From contig CAVWQI010000009.1 of assembly GCA_963757185.1 (NCBI GenBank), positions 558,001-622,000 on the forward strand: a DNA stretch of 64,000 nucleotides. Reading direction: 5' to 3'. The notes below the pieces were generated by a model. It saw only the letters and a list, made by a program, of their open reading frames with translations. It was not told where the DNA came from and searched no databases. Below are positions 34,400 through 43,787 of this stretch, in pieces. Position 1 is the first letter of the stretch. Each line of letters starts with the position of its first letter. Position numbers and translations under genes: made by a program. This DNA is from JAQBQB01 sp963757185. Lineage in GTDB: Bacteria > Gemmatimonadota > Gemmatimonadetes > Gemmatimonadales > Gemmatimonadaceae.

Positions 34400-36509
34400 T
34401 GGCGGCCGTCTCGCGGAGGTGCGCCTCGAGGAGTTCGCGCAACTCGGGGTGCATTGCGAAGTACTGTCGCCCCTCGTCGGCGCGCTGCCTGTACGTCGGC
34501 GGCAGCGTTCCCTTCTCGATCACCCAACGCACGACCCGGCCGAGTGCCTCCACCTGCGCCAGGTCGACGCGATCACGCAGTTCGCCGATGCTGTCCGCGC
34601 CGGCGGCGTCGACCGCCTCGACGAGAATGATGTCGCCCGTGTCGATGCCCGTGTCGATCAAGTGGATCGTGCACCCAACGGGTGTGCCGACGAAGGCGCT
34701 CCACTCCGCCGCGTTCATGCCGCGCACCGGCGGCAGGATCCCCATGTGCGCATTCAACGTTCCGAGCCGAGCGAGGCTCAACATCCGGCTTCGCAAGATT
34801 CCGTAGCCCGCGTACACGAACAGGTCGGGACGCAGCGTCCGAACGCGTTCGACGTCGGCCGGGTCGTCGCGCGACTCTACGATGACGGTCGGAATGCCCC
34901 GCGCCGCACAAAATGCCGACACAGGAACACGCGAGGCGGTACCGACGGTCCCCGGCGTACGCCCCGTGCTCGCCCGCGGCGCAGCCGTCCCGTTGGAGGG
35001 CTCGCTAGCCGGTCGGCCGAGCACGCGGCGCGCCAGACTGAGAAGGCCGCGCTCGCGCGCGTAGTCTCGTAACCGGTCGACCCGAGACGCTTCGGGGATT
35101 CGGCGCACAACGACTCCGTCGGGACGAAATCCCCAGCTTGCCCACGCGGCGAGGAATTGCTCGACCTTGTGACCGTGCTCGTCGGCGAGCAGGACGACAC
35201 GCGGACGTTCGGCGGCGCTGGAGGGAGGCGCCGCGGTCGGCAGCGCGCGCGGCACGCCCGGCGGTACGTTGGTCGCCGCGTCGCGAGCTCGCACCGGTAG
35301 ATCGGTCATTTCCGCGAGCGTCCGGCGTTTCGCGAGCAGCGCGTCGATGAAGAACTTCGCCGCCCAATTCGGAACGGCGAGGTGTATGTACTTGCCCCAG
35401 AGCGGGTCGGATCCACCGACGCCGCCGCGAAGCCCAGGCTCGCTCGAGCGCATGAGCTGAGCGCGCTTGACCAAGTCGATCAGGGTGAAGGCGGCGCTTA
35501 CCAACGCCGGGTCGCCCTCGAGGCGGTGGAGCTCGAGCCAGATGAGCGCCATCTGCGCGTTGCCCGTGAGGCATGCGTATTTCGCGGTTCCCTTCCAGGT
35601 CGCGTCGAGGCGGCCCGGCAGCCACTTCGACACACCGACGCGGCGCGCGACGGCACGAGCCGCACGCCGTGCCACCGACAAGCCCTGCTCGTGCCCGAGG
35701 ATCCGCGACATCAACAACACGCCCCAGATCGTGTAGGCGATCGTGTGCGTCACGGCGTCCCGCGCGGCAGGCGATACCTCGAAACCGCAGTCCTCGATCC
35801 AACCCGTTTCGTCATCGACGTGCGTCAGGACCCATTCGAGATGCCGTCGAGCGGCGTCGAGGCAGCGCTCGTCGCCTACATGCGCGCCGAATTCGGCAAC
35901 CCAGCACCCGGCGTGGGCCATGTACGTGTACGTCTTCCCCGATCCGTACAAATGCTTTCGCCACGCGCCATCCGGGTCCTGGGCGGCAACCAGCCAGTCG
36001 GCGGCGCGACGAGCGGCGCGGAGCGTCGTCTCGTCTCCTGTCGCGCGATGCCACGCCGTGAGGCCGTTGAGAATCTGCGCCGAGTTGAAGATCGACGGCT
36101 TGTCGCGATTTTCCGCGATCTCGAGGCCCGGAAATGCGCCGCTGGGCAGCTGCACCGAGAGCAGAAATTCAATGCAGCGCCGCGCGCGTTCGCGATAGCC
36201 GGAAAGTCCCGCCTCCGACTCGAGCGCCAGAAAGGTGGGAACGATGTATCCGGTCGTCTCCGGATATGAGGACGTCCATCCTCCTCCGACGTCGAAGCGA
36301 CCCGAGACGCCGCCGTCCGGCTGGGCGTCCTGGGCGCGCCCGAGCCACTCAGCCGCCGCGAGCAGATGTTCCCGCTCTGACGTGCCGACGAGAGCGTTGC
36401 GGTTTCGATGGAGGAGTCCGGCGCTCAGTGCGCCGAAAGACGCGGGTCGCCACGCTTGGGCGTCGCGCAGCGTCTTGAGGATCGTGCGCGCGTTAGAGAG
36501 GGCACTCAT
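34380..36509 (-). CDS. Alpha-toroid domain fused to a formyltransferase domain
   Basis: 709 residues. Residues 1-395 form a helical-repeat barrel like terpenoid-cyclase or unsaturated-glycan hydrolase toroids (GGGWTSSYPETTGYIVPTFL, LLSVQLPSGAFPGLEIAENR, WLVAAQDPDGAWRKHLYGSG, WVLTHVDDETGWIEDCG). A Pro/Ala linker (400-435) leads to a formyltransferase domain of the PurN/Fmt fold. Its catalytic trio is visible: N586-A-H588 in TLNAHMGILPPVRGMNAAEW and D623 in HLIDTGIDTGDIILV. The formyl donor would be 10-formyl-tetrahydrofolate. Sugar N-formyltransferases use this fold in surface-glycan synthesis, so a glycan role is plausible. The fusion is unusual. No signal peptide, so cytoplasmic. Confidence 0.8.
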   Translation of the reverse strand: MSALSNARTILKTLRDAQAWRPASFGALSAGLLHRNRNALVGTSEREHLLAAAEWLGRAQDAQPDGGVSGRFDVGGGWTSSYPETTGYIVPTFLALESEAGLSGYRERARRCIEFLLSVQLPSGAFPGLEIAENRDKPSIFNSAQILNGLTAWHRATGDETTLRAARRAADWLVAAQDPDGAWRKHLYGSGKTYTYMAHAGCWVAEFGAHVGDERCLDAARRHLEWVLTHVDDETGWIEDCGFEVSPAARDAVTHTIAYTIWGVLLMSRILGHEQGLSVARRAARAVARRVGVSKWLPGRLDATWKGTAKYACLTGNAQMALIWLELHRLEGDPALVSAAFTLIDLVKRAQLMRSSEPGLRGGVGGSDPLWGKYIHLAVPNWAAKFFIDALLAKRRTLAEMTDLPVRARDAATNVPPGVPRALPTAAPPSSAAERPRVVLLADEHGHKVEQFLAAWASWGFRPDGVVVRRIPEASRVDRLRDYARERGLLSLARRVLGRPASEPSNGTAAPRASTGRTPGTVGTASRVPVSAFCAARGIPTVIVESRDDPADVERVRTLRPDLFVYAGYGILRSRMLSLARLGTLNAHMGILPPVRGMNAAEWSAFVGTPVGCTIHLIDTGIDTGDIILVEAVDAAGADSIGELRDRVDLAQVEALGRVVRWVIEKGTLPPTYRQRADEGRQYFAMHPELRELLEAHLRETAAISARTR

Positions 36510-36565
36510 GCATCGCGAATTCTAGTTGCTGCCTTCCGCCCATGGAACGATTCTCCGCTTCGCCT

Positions 36566-36596
36566 GAGTCATCAGTCGTCATATGACTGATGACTC
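36566..36596. promoter_or_regulatory. Perfect 12-bp inverted repeat upstream of the fusion gene
   Basis: GAGTCATCAGTC / GACTGATGACTC with a 7-base loop, 57 bp before the fusion gene's start in the 285-bp gap 36510-36794. It could be an operator, an RNA hairpin in the leader, or a remnant of a mobile repeat. The half-site ACTGATGACTC recurs at 18080-18090. The rest of the gap holds no gene. Confidence 0.6.
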
Positions 36597-36746
36597 CGGC
36601 GAGACGTTTCACCCCACGGACTACGGCGCGATCCGCTTCGCTTGGGGCGATTCGGCCAGTGGAGCTCTCGAGCAACGTCTGGAACCGTAAACCGTTTTCG
36701 CATAGAAGACTCGCTTTGCCGTGTCGCCGATGCTGGCGCCAGCCTC

Positions 36747-36782
36747 GACCGGTGGACCGGTGGACCGGTGGGCCGGTGGGCC
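36747..36782. repeat. Octamer tandem repeat (GACCGGTG), locus 2
   Basis: Four and a half copies of an 8-bp unit: three exact GACCGGTG, one GGCCGGTG, then GGCC. It is the complement, rotated, of the CCGGTCCA unit at 15610 and 61458. It ends 12 bp before the GH18 start. Confidence 0.75.
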
Positions 36783-36794
36783 GTATTCTGAGTC

Positions 36795-37827
36795 GTGCGA
36801 AAGCTCATTTGTCTACTCGCTGCGCTTAGCGCGGCCGGGCGCGGACTCCCGGCGCAGCAGCTCGAGGCACTCTGGTATTCGACCGGGGGCGAGCGAAGCA
36901 CTGAGAGCTTCCTCGCCCACGCTAGCCAAATCGCCATCGTCTCGCCGCAGGTCTTTTCGTTCGACAAAGAGGGGACGATTCACGGGCACCTCGATCGCCG
37001 CCTCGTCGACACCGCGCGCGCGCGGGGCGTAAAGCTGGTGCCGTTGGTCGTGAATCCGGGATTCGACCAGCCGTTGATTCACCGGATTCTCAACGTGGCG
37101 GCGCGTGCGGCAACGCGCGATCGAGAATCTCGTCACGCTCTGTCGCGACCAACACCTCGACGGCATTCAGTTCGACATCGAGAACGTGAACGTCGTGGAC
37201 AAGAACGCGTTCACGAGCTTCGTGCGCGACGCATCGGCACGGCTTCATGCCGCCAATTGTTCCGTCTCGGCGGCCGTCGTGCCCCGCGCCGGCGAGGATC
37301 CGGGCCCGAGCGCGTACCACAAATGGATCTTCGAGAACTGGCGCGGCGCGTACGATTACAAGGCGCTCGCCGAGTCGCTCGACTTCCTGTCGTACATGAC
37401 GTACGCGGAGCACACGGGAGGAACGCCGCCCGGACCGGTCGCCGGCTATCCGTGGATGGAAGAGTGCTTGCAGTACGTGCTGTCGCTCGGCGTGCCCCCG
37501 TCCAAGATCTCGCTGGGGATTCCGTCGTATTCCGATCACTGGTATGCGTCGTACACGACGGCCGAGGGGGCGCGATCGAAGGCCGGCGATTCAGAGTTCG
37601 AAAAGGTCGATTCGCTGGTGAGAACCTTTCATGCGACGCTCGTATGGGACGACCGCGAGAAAGCGTCGTACGCGTTCTGGAGCAATGCCGGGGTGTTCGA
37701 GCACGTATGGATTGAGGACGCGCGCGCGTTCGCGGCGAAGCTGGAACTGGTGCGGAAATACAAACTGCGAGGCTACTCCGTGTGGGTACTCGGCACCGAG
37801 GATCCTAAGGTATGGGAGCTCCGTTAG
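36795..37827 (+). CDS. GH18-family (chitinase-like) hydrolase, exported, frameshifted
   Basis: About 344 residues when joined, starting at a GTG with signal peptide LICLLAALSAAGRGLPAQQ. The first part (LEALWYSTGGERSTESFLAH, AIVSPQVFSFDKEGTIHGHL) and the second (LDGIQFDIENVNVVDKNAFT, LDFLSYMTYAEHTGG) are both GH18. They lie in different frames, changing at about 37093-37108, where one extra base seems present. The catalytic motif reads DGIQFDIE: the glutamate acid/base is there, and Gln replaces one Asp of the usual DxxDxDxE. That form is known in spore-germination-type and related GH18 proteins. It would cleave chitin- or peptidoglycan-like sugars if translated whole. Confidence 0.85.
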
Positions 37828-37836
37828 GAGCGGTCC

Positions 37837-38283
37837 TCACGTGCCGACGGCGACATTGACCTTCACATCCGGTGTCGCCGCCGCGACGGTGCCGTAGAGC
37901 GGGCATCGCTTCTTGAAACCGTCGACGACCCCGGTCGCCTGCGCGAGCGTGACTCCCCACAACGTCACGTTCAGACGGACAGCGTTGAACAGCGTCAGGT
38001 CCGGCCGCGGCGGATTGTCGCGGTCCACGATACCGTGGATCTCGACCGACGCGCGCTCGAGTGGCACCTGTTGATCGCGCGCGATGACGTGCATCAGTTC
38101 GACGCCGCACGCGGCAACGCCGGAGAGAAAGGATTCGGCCGGCGTTATCTCCTCGCCGGGACAGTTGTTCTGCACCGGCCCGTCGACGATGAAGTGATGA
38201 TCGCGGGCCGAGCAGAGCACGCGGCCGAAGATGTCCGTGGAGCGGGCGGCGACGTCGTAGGTGCGAACGTTGGGCGATGTCAT
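37837..38283 (-). CDS. OsmC/Ohr-family peroxide-reducing protein
   Basis: 148 residues, cytoplasmic. OsmC fold features: the N-terminal beta-hairpin region (VLCSARDHHFIVDGPVQNNC), SFLSGVAACGVELMHVIARD with the peroxidatic cysteine in AACGVE, and the resolving cysteine in KRCPLYGTV. The family reduces organic hydroperoxides using thiol partners. The ATG at 38283 lies 193 bp from the start of the divergent BNR propeller (gap 38284-38476; nothing else recognised). It ends 9 bp from the convergent GH18 stop. No operator site is obvious. Confidence 0.9.
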   Translation of the reverse strand: MTSPNVRTYDVAARSTDIFGRVLCSARDHHFIVDGPVQNNCPGEEITPAESFLSGVAACGVELMHVIARDQQVPLERASVEIHGIVDRDNPPRPDLTLFNAVRLNVTLWGVTLAQATGVVDGFKKRCPLYGTVAAATPDVKVNVAVGT

Positions 38284-38476
38284 TGAGTGAGTGTCGCTTG
38301 TGGGGGCCGAGCGCCGAGGCGGGAGCAGGCCAATTCTACAAAAAGCTGTGCGGCTCCGCGACGCGGGCGAGCGGGAGCGCGCGGCCGCCTGGCCCCGCCG
38401 ATTTGCTCACCCCGTGGTCAGCGTCTCCCCGACCCCGGCCGTAGAATTAGGCGTCTCCCTTCCCCTGTACAAACCG

Positions 38477-41400
38477 ATGCGTCAACTCCAGTCCACGCTC
38501 CGCGCGGTGAGCCTCCTGGCGACCCTTGTCTCCGCCGCCGGCGCGCAAGGCCGACCGACGGTCAACCAACCCGGCCGAGGAATTCCGCTGACGGCTGTTC
38601 GCAGCGACCCCGCGCTGCCGCCGGATTCCGTGCTCGTTCGGTCGCTCGCGTTTCGTTCTATAGGCCCGGCGGTCATGTCGGGTCGTATTTCCGACATCGC
38701 CGTCGTCGTCGATCCGAAAGCGCCCCGGGCGCGGATCGGGACCGTGATGTACATCGCGGCCGCAACGGGTGGCGTGTGGAAGACGACCAACGCCGGCGTG
38801 AGTTGGGCGCCGGTCTTCGACTCGGTACGCACAGGATCGGTCGGCGCGGTCGCGGTCGCGCCGACCGATGCGAACGTGGTGTGGGTCGGAACGGGCGAAG
38901 CGAACAACATGCGCAGCTCGTCGTGGGGCACCGGCGTCTACAAGTCCAGCGACGCGGGCAAGACCTGGTCGAGCGCGATGCTGCCGACTTCGCAGCACAT
39001 CGGCAAGATCGTCATCGACCCGCGCGACGCGAACGTCGTCTACGTCGCGGCGGTCGGTCCGCTTTGGGCGCCCGGCGGTGAGCGCGGTCTCTTCAAGACC
39101 ACCGATGGCGGCAAGACGTGGACGAACCTCAAGGAGATCAGCAAGTACACGGGGTTCACCGAGATCGCGATGGATCCGTCGAACCCCGACATCCTCTACG
39201 CCGCGTCGCTCGAGCGCGAGCGTCGCGAGTACGGCTTCCTCCCCGGGGGGCCGGAGACGGGAATCTTCAAGACGACCGACGCCGGCCGCACCTGGACGCA
39301 GCTCAAGGAAGGGCTGCCGTCAGGCGACCTCGGCCGCATCGGCTTGAGCGTTTGCAAATCGAAGCCGGCGACCCTCTACGCGACGATCCACGCCAAGCCG
39401 CCGGCGGCGGGCCTCTACCGCAGCGAGGACGGCGGCGCGACGTGGAAGCAGATGAACGACCAGGACGGCACGGCGTGGTACTACAGCCAGGTGCGCTGCG
39501 ATCCGACGAATCCGGATCACGTCATTCAGCTGAACGCGCAGTCGCGCGAGTCGAAGGACGCCGGCAAGACGCTCACGCCGTTCGCGGCGGGCGGCGTACA
39601 CAGCGACCATCACGCCCTCTGGATCAGCGACGACGACCCGGACCACATGATCCTCGGCGGCGACGGCGGCGTGTACACGACGTACGACGCGGGCCGCACG
39701 TGGGACCACAACGAGAGCATCGTCGCCGGACAGTTCTACGCGATTGCCGTGGACGACGCGCAGCCGTTCTACAACGTGTACGGCGGCTTGCAGGACAATC
39801 AGACGTGGGGCGGCCCGAGCCGAACGCGCAACAACTTCGGTCCGACCAACGGCGACTGGTTCCGCATGGCCGGCGGCGACGGGTTCTATGCCGTTCCCGA
39901 CCCGCTCGACAACAATCTCGTCTACGCCGAATCGCAGACGGGCGGCGTCGTGCGCTACGACGCGCGCACCGGTCAGACGAAGAACATCCGCCCCGCGCCC
40001 AAGCCCGGCGAGCGATTCCGCTTCAACTGGAGCGCGCCGATCCTGCCGAGCAGGCACGACGTGAAGAGCGTTTTCATGGCGGCGCAGTTCGTCTTTAAGA
40101 GCACCGACCGCGGCGACTCGTGGGAGAAGATCAGCCCCGACCTCACGCGCGGCATCGATCGAAACAAGCTCCCCATGCGCGGCGGCGTGCCGGATTCCAC
40201 GGCGCTCGGCCGCAACGAAGGCACGGCGGAGTTCAGCAACATCTCCACGATCGACCAGTCGCCGCTCAAGAAGGACTTGCTCGCCGTGGGTACGGACGAC
40301 GGTCTCATTCAGATCACGCGCGACGGCGGCAAGACGTGGGCGAAGACCGAGAGGTTCCCGAACGTGCCCGAGACGACGTTCGTGAGCCGCGTCGTCTGGT
40401 CGCAGGCGGCCGAGGGGACGCTCTATGCAACGCTCGACGGACATCGGAGCAACGACTTCAAGCCGTACGTCGTGAAGAGCACGGACTACGGAACGACGTG
40501 GACGTCGATCGCCGGCAATCTGCCGGACGGCGGCCCGGTGCAGGTCATCCGCGAACATCCGCGTCAACCGAATCTGCTCTTCGTGGGAACCGAGTTCGGC
40601 GCGTACTTCACCATCGACGGCGGCGCGCGCTGGACGCAGCTCAAGGGCGGGATCCCGGGCGTGCCCGTGCACGACTTGCAGATCCAGTCGCGCGCGAACG
40701 ACCTCGTCGCCGGCACGCACGGTCGCGGGATCTACATCCTCGACGACCTCACGCCACTCGAGAATCTCGCGCAGGCCAAACAGGCGAGCGTCGCGTACCT
40801 CTTCCCAGTGCAGGACGCGCTGCTCTTTCAACCCAATGGCAGCCGCAGCTCGGGAATGGGCACGCGCGGCTTCAGCGGACAGAATCCGGAGCCGGGTCCG
40901 CACATCGCCTACACGATCGGCGACGTGCCCCCGAGCGCGAAGGTCTCCCTCACGGTGATCGACGCGAGCGGCGCCGCCGTGCGCGCGCTTCCCGTGAACA
41001 AACAACCGGGCCTGTACCGCATATCGTGGGACATGCGCGTTGGTCCGCCGCTCACCGGACCAATCGACACGCTCGCGCTGTCGAATGGCGGACGAGGAGC
41101 GGGTGGTCGCGGCGGTCGCGGTGGCTTTGGTGGAGGCGGCGGTGGCGGCGGCGCGCCGGCGGGTGGTGCCGCTGATTCGGCTGGCCGCGCTGGCCGCGGT
41201 GGCCCAGGCGGCGCGGCCGACTCGACGGGACGTGGCGGTGGCGGCGGCGGCGGCGCGTTTGGCGGCGGTCGCGGCGGAGCGGACGGGACGTTCCCCGCGC
41301 TTCCCGGCCGCTACATCGCGCGGCTTTCGGTGACTCCGGCGGAGGGCGCGCCGACGACGCTCGACCAGCCATTCGCGCTGACGAAGGACCCGATGGTGAT

Positions 41401-42091
41401 CCTCAGCGACAATGATCTGAAGCAGCTGTACGCTTTCCGCCTCGGCGTCGTGAAGCTTCAGCGCGACCTGCGCGAGAGACAGGCGCAGCTCGACACGGCG
41501 GAGCGAACGCTCGCCGCGGCAAAGCGCGCCGCGGATTCGGCCGGCACGAAGGTGTCGCCTGAGCTCAAGGCGCAGATCGCGTCGGTCGAGAAGGAGCTCA
41601 CCGACATCACGCATGAGATGGGTTCGGCGGCGGGCGGGCGTGGCGGCGCGGGTCGAGGCGGCGCGGGCGGCGGCGGCGGTGGTGCGCTCGCGGCCGGTGG
41701 GGCCGGTGGGGCCGGCGGCGGCGGACGTGGTGGACGCGGCGGTGGTCGCGGTGCAGGCGGTGCTGCGGGTGGCGGAGCCGCGCCTGTCTCGCAGGCCGGT
41801 GCCGCGAATACGCCGGCCGCGGGCGCCGCCGCTTCCGGAGGCGCGGCGAGCGATCAGGATCAGAATCCGACCGGACCGGTGGCGCCGGAAAACATTCAGG
41901 CGCGGCTCGGCACGACGACGGAACTGCTCAACTCGAACTTCAGTCCCAATCCGGAGCAGAAGCGATTGCTGCTGGCGCTACCTGCCGATCTGCAGAAGCA
42001 GGGCGATCGCGTGAAGAAGGTCTCGACGGATCAGCTGCCCGCGCTGCTCAAGGCCCTCAAGGACGCCGGCGTCGACGTGAAGACGCCGTGA
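38477..42091 (+). CDS. Sortilin/VPS10-like BNR-repeat beta-propeller, exported (second copy)
   Basis: 1204 residues from an ATG at 38477 with signal peptide LRAVSLLATLVSAAGAQ. The open frame upstream to 38291 lacks signal character. It opens LAFRSIGPAVMSGRISDIAV, then a run of Asp boxes (TTNAGVSW, SSDAGKTW, TTDGGKTW, SEDGGATWKQM, TYDAGRTWDH, STDRGDSWEKI, STDYGTTW). A C-terminal Ig-like segment (VSLTVIDASGAAVRALPVN) and a coiled helical end follow. Two Gly/Arg tracts lie at 41090-41290 and 41630-41860. Same architecture as 11926-15429, so an old duplication. Function unknown; propellers of this sort bind or process exported polymers. Confidence 0.87.
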   Translation: MRQLQSTLRAVSLLATLVSAAGAQGRPTVNQPGRGIPLTAVRSDPALPPDSVLVRSLAFRSIGPAVMSGRISDIAVVVDPKAPRARIGTVMYIAAATGGVWKTTNAGVSWAPVFDSVRTGSVGAVAVAPTDANVVWVGTGEANNMRSSSWGTGVYKSSDAGKTWSSAMLPTSQHIGKIVIDPRDANVVYVAAVGPLWAPGGERGLFKTTDGGKTWTNLKEISKYTGFTEIAMDPSNPDILYAASLERERREYGFLPGGPETGIFKTTDAGRTWTQLKEGLPSGDLGRIGLSVCKSKPATLYATIHAKPPAAGLYRSEDGGATWKQMNDQDGTAWYYSQVRCDPTNPDHVIQLNAQSRESKDAGKTLTPFAAGGVHSDHHALWISDDDPDHMILGGDGGVYTTYDAGRTWDHNESIVAGQFYAIAVDDAQPFYNVYGGLQDNQTWGGPSRTRNNFGPTNGDWFRMAGGDGFYAVPDPLDNNLVYAESQTGGVVRYDARTGQTKNIRPAPKPGERFRFNWSAPILPSRHDVKSVFMAAQFVFKSTDRGDSWEKISPDLTRGIDRNKLPMRGGVPDSTALGRNEGTAEFSNISTIDQSPLKKDLLAVGTDDGLIQITRDGGKTWAKTERFPNVPETTFVSRVVWSQAAEGTLYATLDGHRSNDFKPYVVKSTDYGTTWTSIAGNLPDGGPVQVIREHPRQPNLLFVGTEFGAYFTIDGGARWTQLKGGIPGVPVHDLQIQSRANDLVAGTHGRGIYILDDLTPLENLAQAKQASVAYLFPVQDALLFQPNGSRSSGMGTRGFSGQNPEPGPHIAYTIGDVPPSAKVSLTVIDASGAAVRALPVNKQPGLYRISWDMRVGPPLTGPIDTLALSNGGRGAGGRGGRGGFGGGGGGGGAPAGGAADSAGRAGRGGPGGAADSTGRGGGGGGGAFGGGRGGADGTFPALPGRYIARLSVTPAEGAPTTLDQPFALTKDPMVILSDNDLKQLYAFRLGVVKLQRDLRERQAQLDTAERTLAAAKRAADSAGTKVSPELKAQIASVEKELTDITHEMGSAAGGRGGAGRGGAGGGGGGALAAGGAGGAGGGGRGGRGGGRGAGGAAGGGAAPVSQAGAANTPAAGAAASGGAASDQDQNPTGPVAPENIQARLGTTTELLNSNFSPNPEQKRLLLALPADLQKQGDRVKKVSTDQLPALLKALKDAGVDVKTP

Positions 42092-42098
42092 CCGCGGC

Positions 42099-43787
42099 TC
42101 AGCGACGGACGGCGCCCGCCGGGTGCCGCTCGTCGTCTGGGGCGGGGCGCGCGGGTTGTTGCGGCAGCGTATCGAGCATCGCCTGCAACTCCTCGAGCCG
42201 CCGCGCGGACTGCCCGTTGTAGCAGGCCGCGCGTGTGCGTGCGTAGCGGGCCGTCGTCCCGACCAGGTGGCACGTGGCGTCGCGCAACTCGAGCCAACGC
42301 CGTTGGCTCAGGCGCACGTGCTCGACCAAGGGAGGGTCGGGCGCATCGTCCGAAACGTTCGCCTGTTTGCGCAGCGCCGCGATCACACGCCTGTACACGC
42401 CGTTGACGTCGTTGTCACCCTGCTCGAGCGACGACCGCAGGCACGCGCGCTGATCGGCGGCGTCGGACGAGCTGCATATGTCGTCGGAGCCGCCCGTCTT
42501 CGTGACGTCGGTGACGGTCGAGTTGAGCGGGCGCGTCGTCGTTGGAAGACGCGTCACGCGCTCGGTAGACGAATTCGATCCTGATTGGGACGGCGCGGCG
42601 CTCACCGGCGCACGTGTCTCCGGCTTCGCCGAATCCGCTGCGCCCGTCGCGCCCGCCGCGCTGTCGGATTTCTTGAGCGCGAGGTCGCCGGACGCAAGTC
42701 CGGCGCTGTCGGCCGCGGCGGCGATGATACTCGGATCGGGGCCGCCGCGGCGCAGGATGATGAACGCCGCCGTCACGACCGCGGCGGCGATCGCGACGGT
42801 CGCGACGAATCGGCGGCCGAAGAACGACGGCCGTTGAATGACGATGTACTCTTCCGTGCCCGCCGTCTCCTCCGGCTCGTGCGCGGTGGGCGGCGCGATT
42901 CGCGTTCGCACGGGCGTCGTCGGCCCGGCGAGCGATCGAAGCACGTAGATGAACCCGTCGATGTCGGGCGTGTCGCCGTCGTGGCTGTAGTGCGAGAGCG
43001 TGTCGACCGCGTCGATCACGCGCCGCGGCAGATCCGGACGAACTTCGGCGAGCAGCGTCATCCCGGCCGAGCCGAAGGGGAACCCCGCGAGCATCGTCCA
43101 GGCGAGGCGGCCGATGGTGCGCGCATCGTCGGCGAGATTCGTCGGGACGTCGATCGCGTCGAGCTGCGGCTCGAACGTGAAGAGCGCGCGTCCGCTTCCC
43201 TGTTGGAAGACGAGTCCCGCCGGCGTGACTTTGCGATGGACGATTCCGTTCGCCCAACCCCAGTCGAGAGCCGCGTTCAACTGCTCGAAGATCGACGCGA
43301 GGCGGTCGGGGGAGATCGTGTCGACCATCTCCTGCGAGGAGAGCAGATCCTCGAGCGTCGCGCCGCGCACGCGCGGCCGCACCGTGGCGAAGGTATCGCG
43401 CGCGATCTGCCGTCCCTCGAGCACGGGCACGACGTTCGGATGCCGCATGGCCGACTCGCGCCGCGCGTCGGCCTGAAGCTGCATCATCAGGCTCGCCGCC
43501 TGCCCCCACGGCGCGCGCACGACGTCGATCGTGACCTCGCGGTTGATCGTGCGATGGCGGGCGAGGTACGAGATCGAATCGCTCGTGCCGCGGATCTCCG
43601 AGATGATCTCGTAGCGCGATTCGAGCTCGGAGAGGTCCGGGATGAACGGATCCGGTTCCGGCGGAGGCGCGGGCGGCTCCCGCGACGCGAGAAAGCGCCG
43701 CCAATCGAGTCGGGGGCCTTGCGTCTCGTCGCTCAGGTTTCCACCGCCCGTCCGCTTTCTCGCTCGGCGCGGACGTATGTCAGCCAA
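42099..43787 (-). CDS. Membrane-anchored pseudokinase with C-terminal LprI/DUF1311 domain
   Basis: 562 residues if the TTG at 43787 is used. A CTG at 43736, overlapping the IlvE stop as CTGA, is the other credible start; there is no ATG near. Residues 55-290 have a Ser/Thr-kinase fold (YEIISEIRGTSDSISYLARH; IFEQLNAALDWGWANGIVHR), but the catalytic residues are gone. VAIK-type lysine is D87, HRD is HRK (184-186) and DFG is replaced by FEP (205-207). One transmembrane helix (about 327-346) leads to a periplasmic Ser/Thr-rich linker and a Cys-containing LprI-like domain (ICSSSDAADQRACLRSSLEQ). Probably a sensor or scaffold, not an enzyme. Confidence 0.8.
   Translation of the reverse strand: MADIRPRRARKRTGGGNLSDETQGPRLDWRRFLASREPPAPPPEPDPFIPDLSELESRYEIISEIRGTSDSISYLARHRTINREVTIDVVRAPWGQAASLMMQLQADARRESAMRHPNVVPVLEGRQIARDTFATVRPRVRGATLEDLLSSQEMVDTISPDRLASIFEQLNAALDWGWANGIVHRKVTPAGLVFQQGSGRALFTFEPQLDAIDVPTNLADDARTIGRLAWTMLAGFPFGSAGMTLLAEVRPDLPRRVIDAVDTLSHYSHDGDTPDIDGFIYVLRSLAGPTTPVRTRIAPPTAHEPEETAGTEEYIVIQRPSFFGRRFVATVAIAAAVVTAAFIILRRGGPDPSIIAAAADSAGLASGDLALKKSDSAAGATGAADSAKPETRAPVSAAPSQSGSNSSTERVTRLPTTTRPLNSTVTDVTKTGGSDDICSSSDAADQRACLRSSLEQGDNDVNGVYRRVIAALRKQANVSDDAPDPPLVEHVRLSQRRWLELRDATCHLVGTTARYARTRAACYNGQSARRLEELQAMLDTLPQQPARPAPDDERHPAGAVRR

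Noticed and set aside
36747..36782. Possible CRISPR or origin iterons
   Set aside because: Units are only 8 bp, without spacers, DnaA boxes or replication genes.
42099..43787. Active Ser/Thr protein kinase
   Set aside because: VAIK lysine, HRD aspartate and DFG are all replaced.
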